A stretch of 7,050 nucleotides of DNA, taken from contig DATJIG010000286.1 in NCBI GenBank assembly GCA_035493495.1, positions 1-7,050 of the forward strand. Reading direction: 5' to 3'. The position numbers and the translations under genes are program-made. This DNA comes from DATJIG01 sp035493495 (GTDB lineage: Bacteria > Pseudomonadota > Alphaproteobacteria > SMXQ01). The notes under the pieces were generated by a model. It had not been told where the DNA came from. It searched no databases and saw only the letters and a program-made list of their open reading frames with translations. This document shows, piece by piece, positions 6,951 through 7,050 of this stretch. Each line of letters opens with the position of its first letter. The first letter of the stretch is position 1.

Positions 6951-7002
6951 CTGGTGAGGGGCCGAGTGCGCCAACTTTGCCAGGCGGACGCACTCCGTCG
7001 TC

Positions 7003-7024
7003 GGCGGCCTCGGCAGAAGCCGCC
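7003..7024. repeat. Short inverted repeat near the right edge
   Basis: GGCGGC (7003-7008) and GCCGCC (7019-7024) form a 6-bp stem with a 10-nt loop. On the + strand TTT follows directly. It may be a weak terminator or part of the same intergenic element as the hairpin at 6925-6950. In DNA this GC-rich such a stem can arise by chance. Confidence 0.25.
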
Positions 7025-7050
7025 TTTGTCGTCCCCGGTGAGGGTCAGTA

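Larger units (their letters stand above)
6764..7050. other. Non-coding leader and intergenic region upstream of glcB
   Basis: These 287 nt contain no ORF with family-like sequence. Minus-strand frames running through it are either extensions of the glcB frame or out-of-frame shadows. It holds the glcB leader with its GGAGG and hairpin, an 8-bp palindrome AAGCGCTT (6899-6906), a strong hairpin at 6925-6950, and an inverted repeat at 7003-7024. No convincing -35/-10 pair for glcB was found. The gene to the right of the window is not visible. Confidence 0.6.

Noticed and set aside
6640..6993. A 117-codon minus-strand ORF over the glcB leader
   Set aside because: It is out of frame with glcB, overlaps the conserved start of malate synthase G, and translates the palindrome region into Arg/Gly/Pro-rich sequence without motifs.

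Overview
The window is high-GC DNA whose wobble positions are almost all G or C, and its gene content is ordinary central carbon metabolism. Protein sequence and gene content point to a proteobacterium, most likely an alphaproteobacterium of soil or rhizosphere type. That placement is an inference, since no rRNA or other marker is present.

Layout. Positions 2-475 (+) are the C-terminal end of a gene that begins outside the window. Its family is not certain; there is a weak resemblance to the metal-site end of M29/NicX-like aminopeptidases. After a 99-nt gap comes a compact + strand operon: glcD (575-2065), glcE (2069-3283) and glcF (3302-4567). These encode the two flavin subunits and the iron-sulfur subunit of glycolate dehydrogenase (glycolate oxidase). 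Facing it, and separated by only 33 nt, is a minus-strand gene for malate synthase G, glcB (4601-6763). The last 287 nt (6764-7050) hold the glcB 5' leader, a strong GC hairpin that looks like a dispersed palindromic element, and a second small inverted repeat. No credible gene is seen there.

How the genes work together. GlcDEF oxidises glycolate to glyoxylate and passes electrons toward the respiratory chain. Malate synthase G condenses glyoxylate with acetyl-CoA to give malate, which enters the TCA cycle. The two transcription units together form a glycolate-to-malate route. In E. coli these genes lie in one operon (glcDEFGBA); here glcB is split off and convergent, and no glcC-type regulator is visible in the window.

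From the hunt: I see no new defence, mobile or biosynthetic system. The most interesting item is the glcB leader. Its only good Shine-Dalgarno sequence lies 26 nt from the start codon homology supports, but a perfect 7-bp GC hairpin fills that gap and would shorten the effective spacing to 7 nt. Lesser points are an 11-codon upstream ORF whose stop overlaps the glcD start, the lack of ribosome binding sites before glcE and glcF, and the hairpin element near the right edge. The very long antisense reading frames across glcDEF and glcB are explained by codon phase and GC content and are not called as genes.
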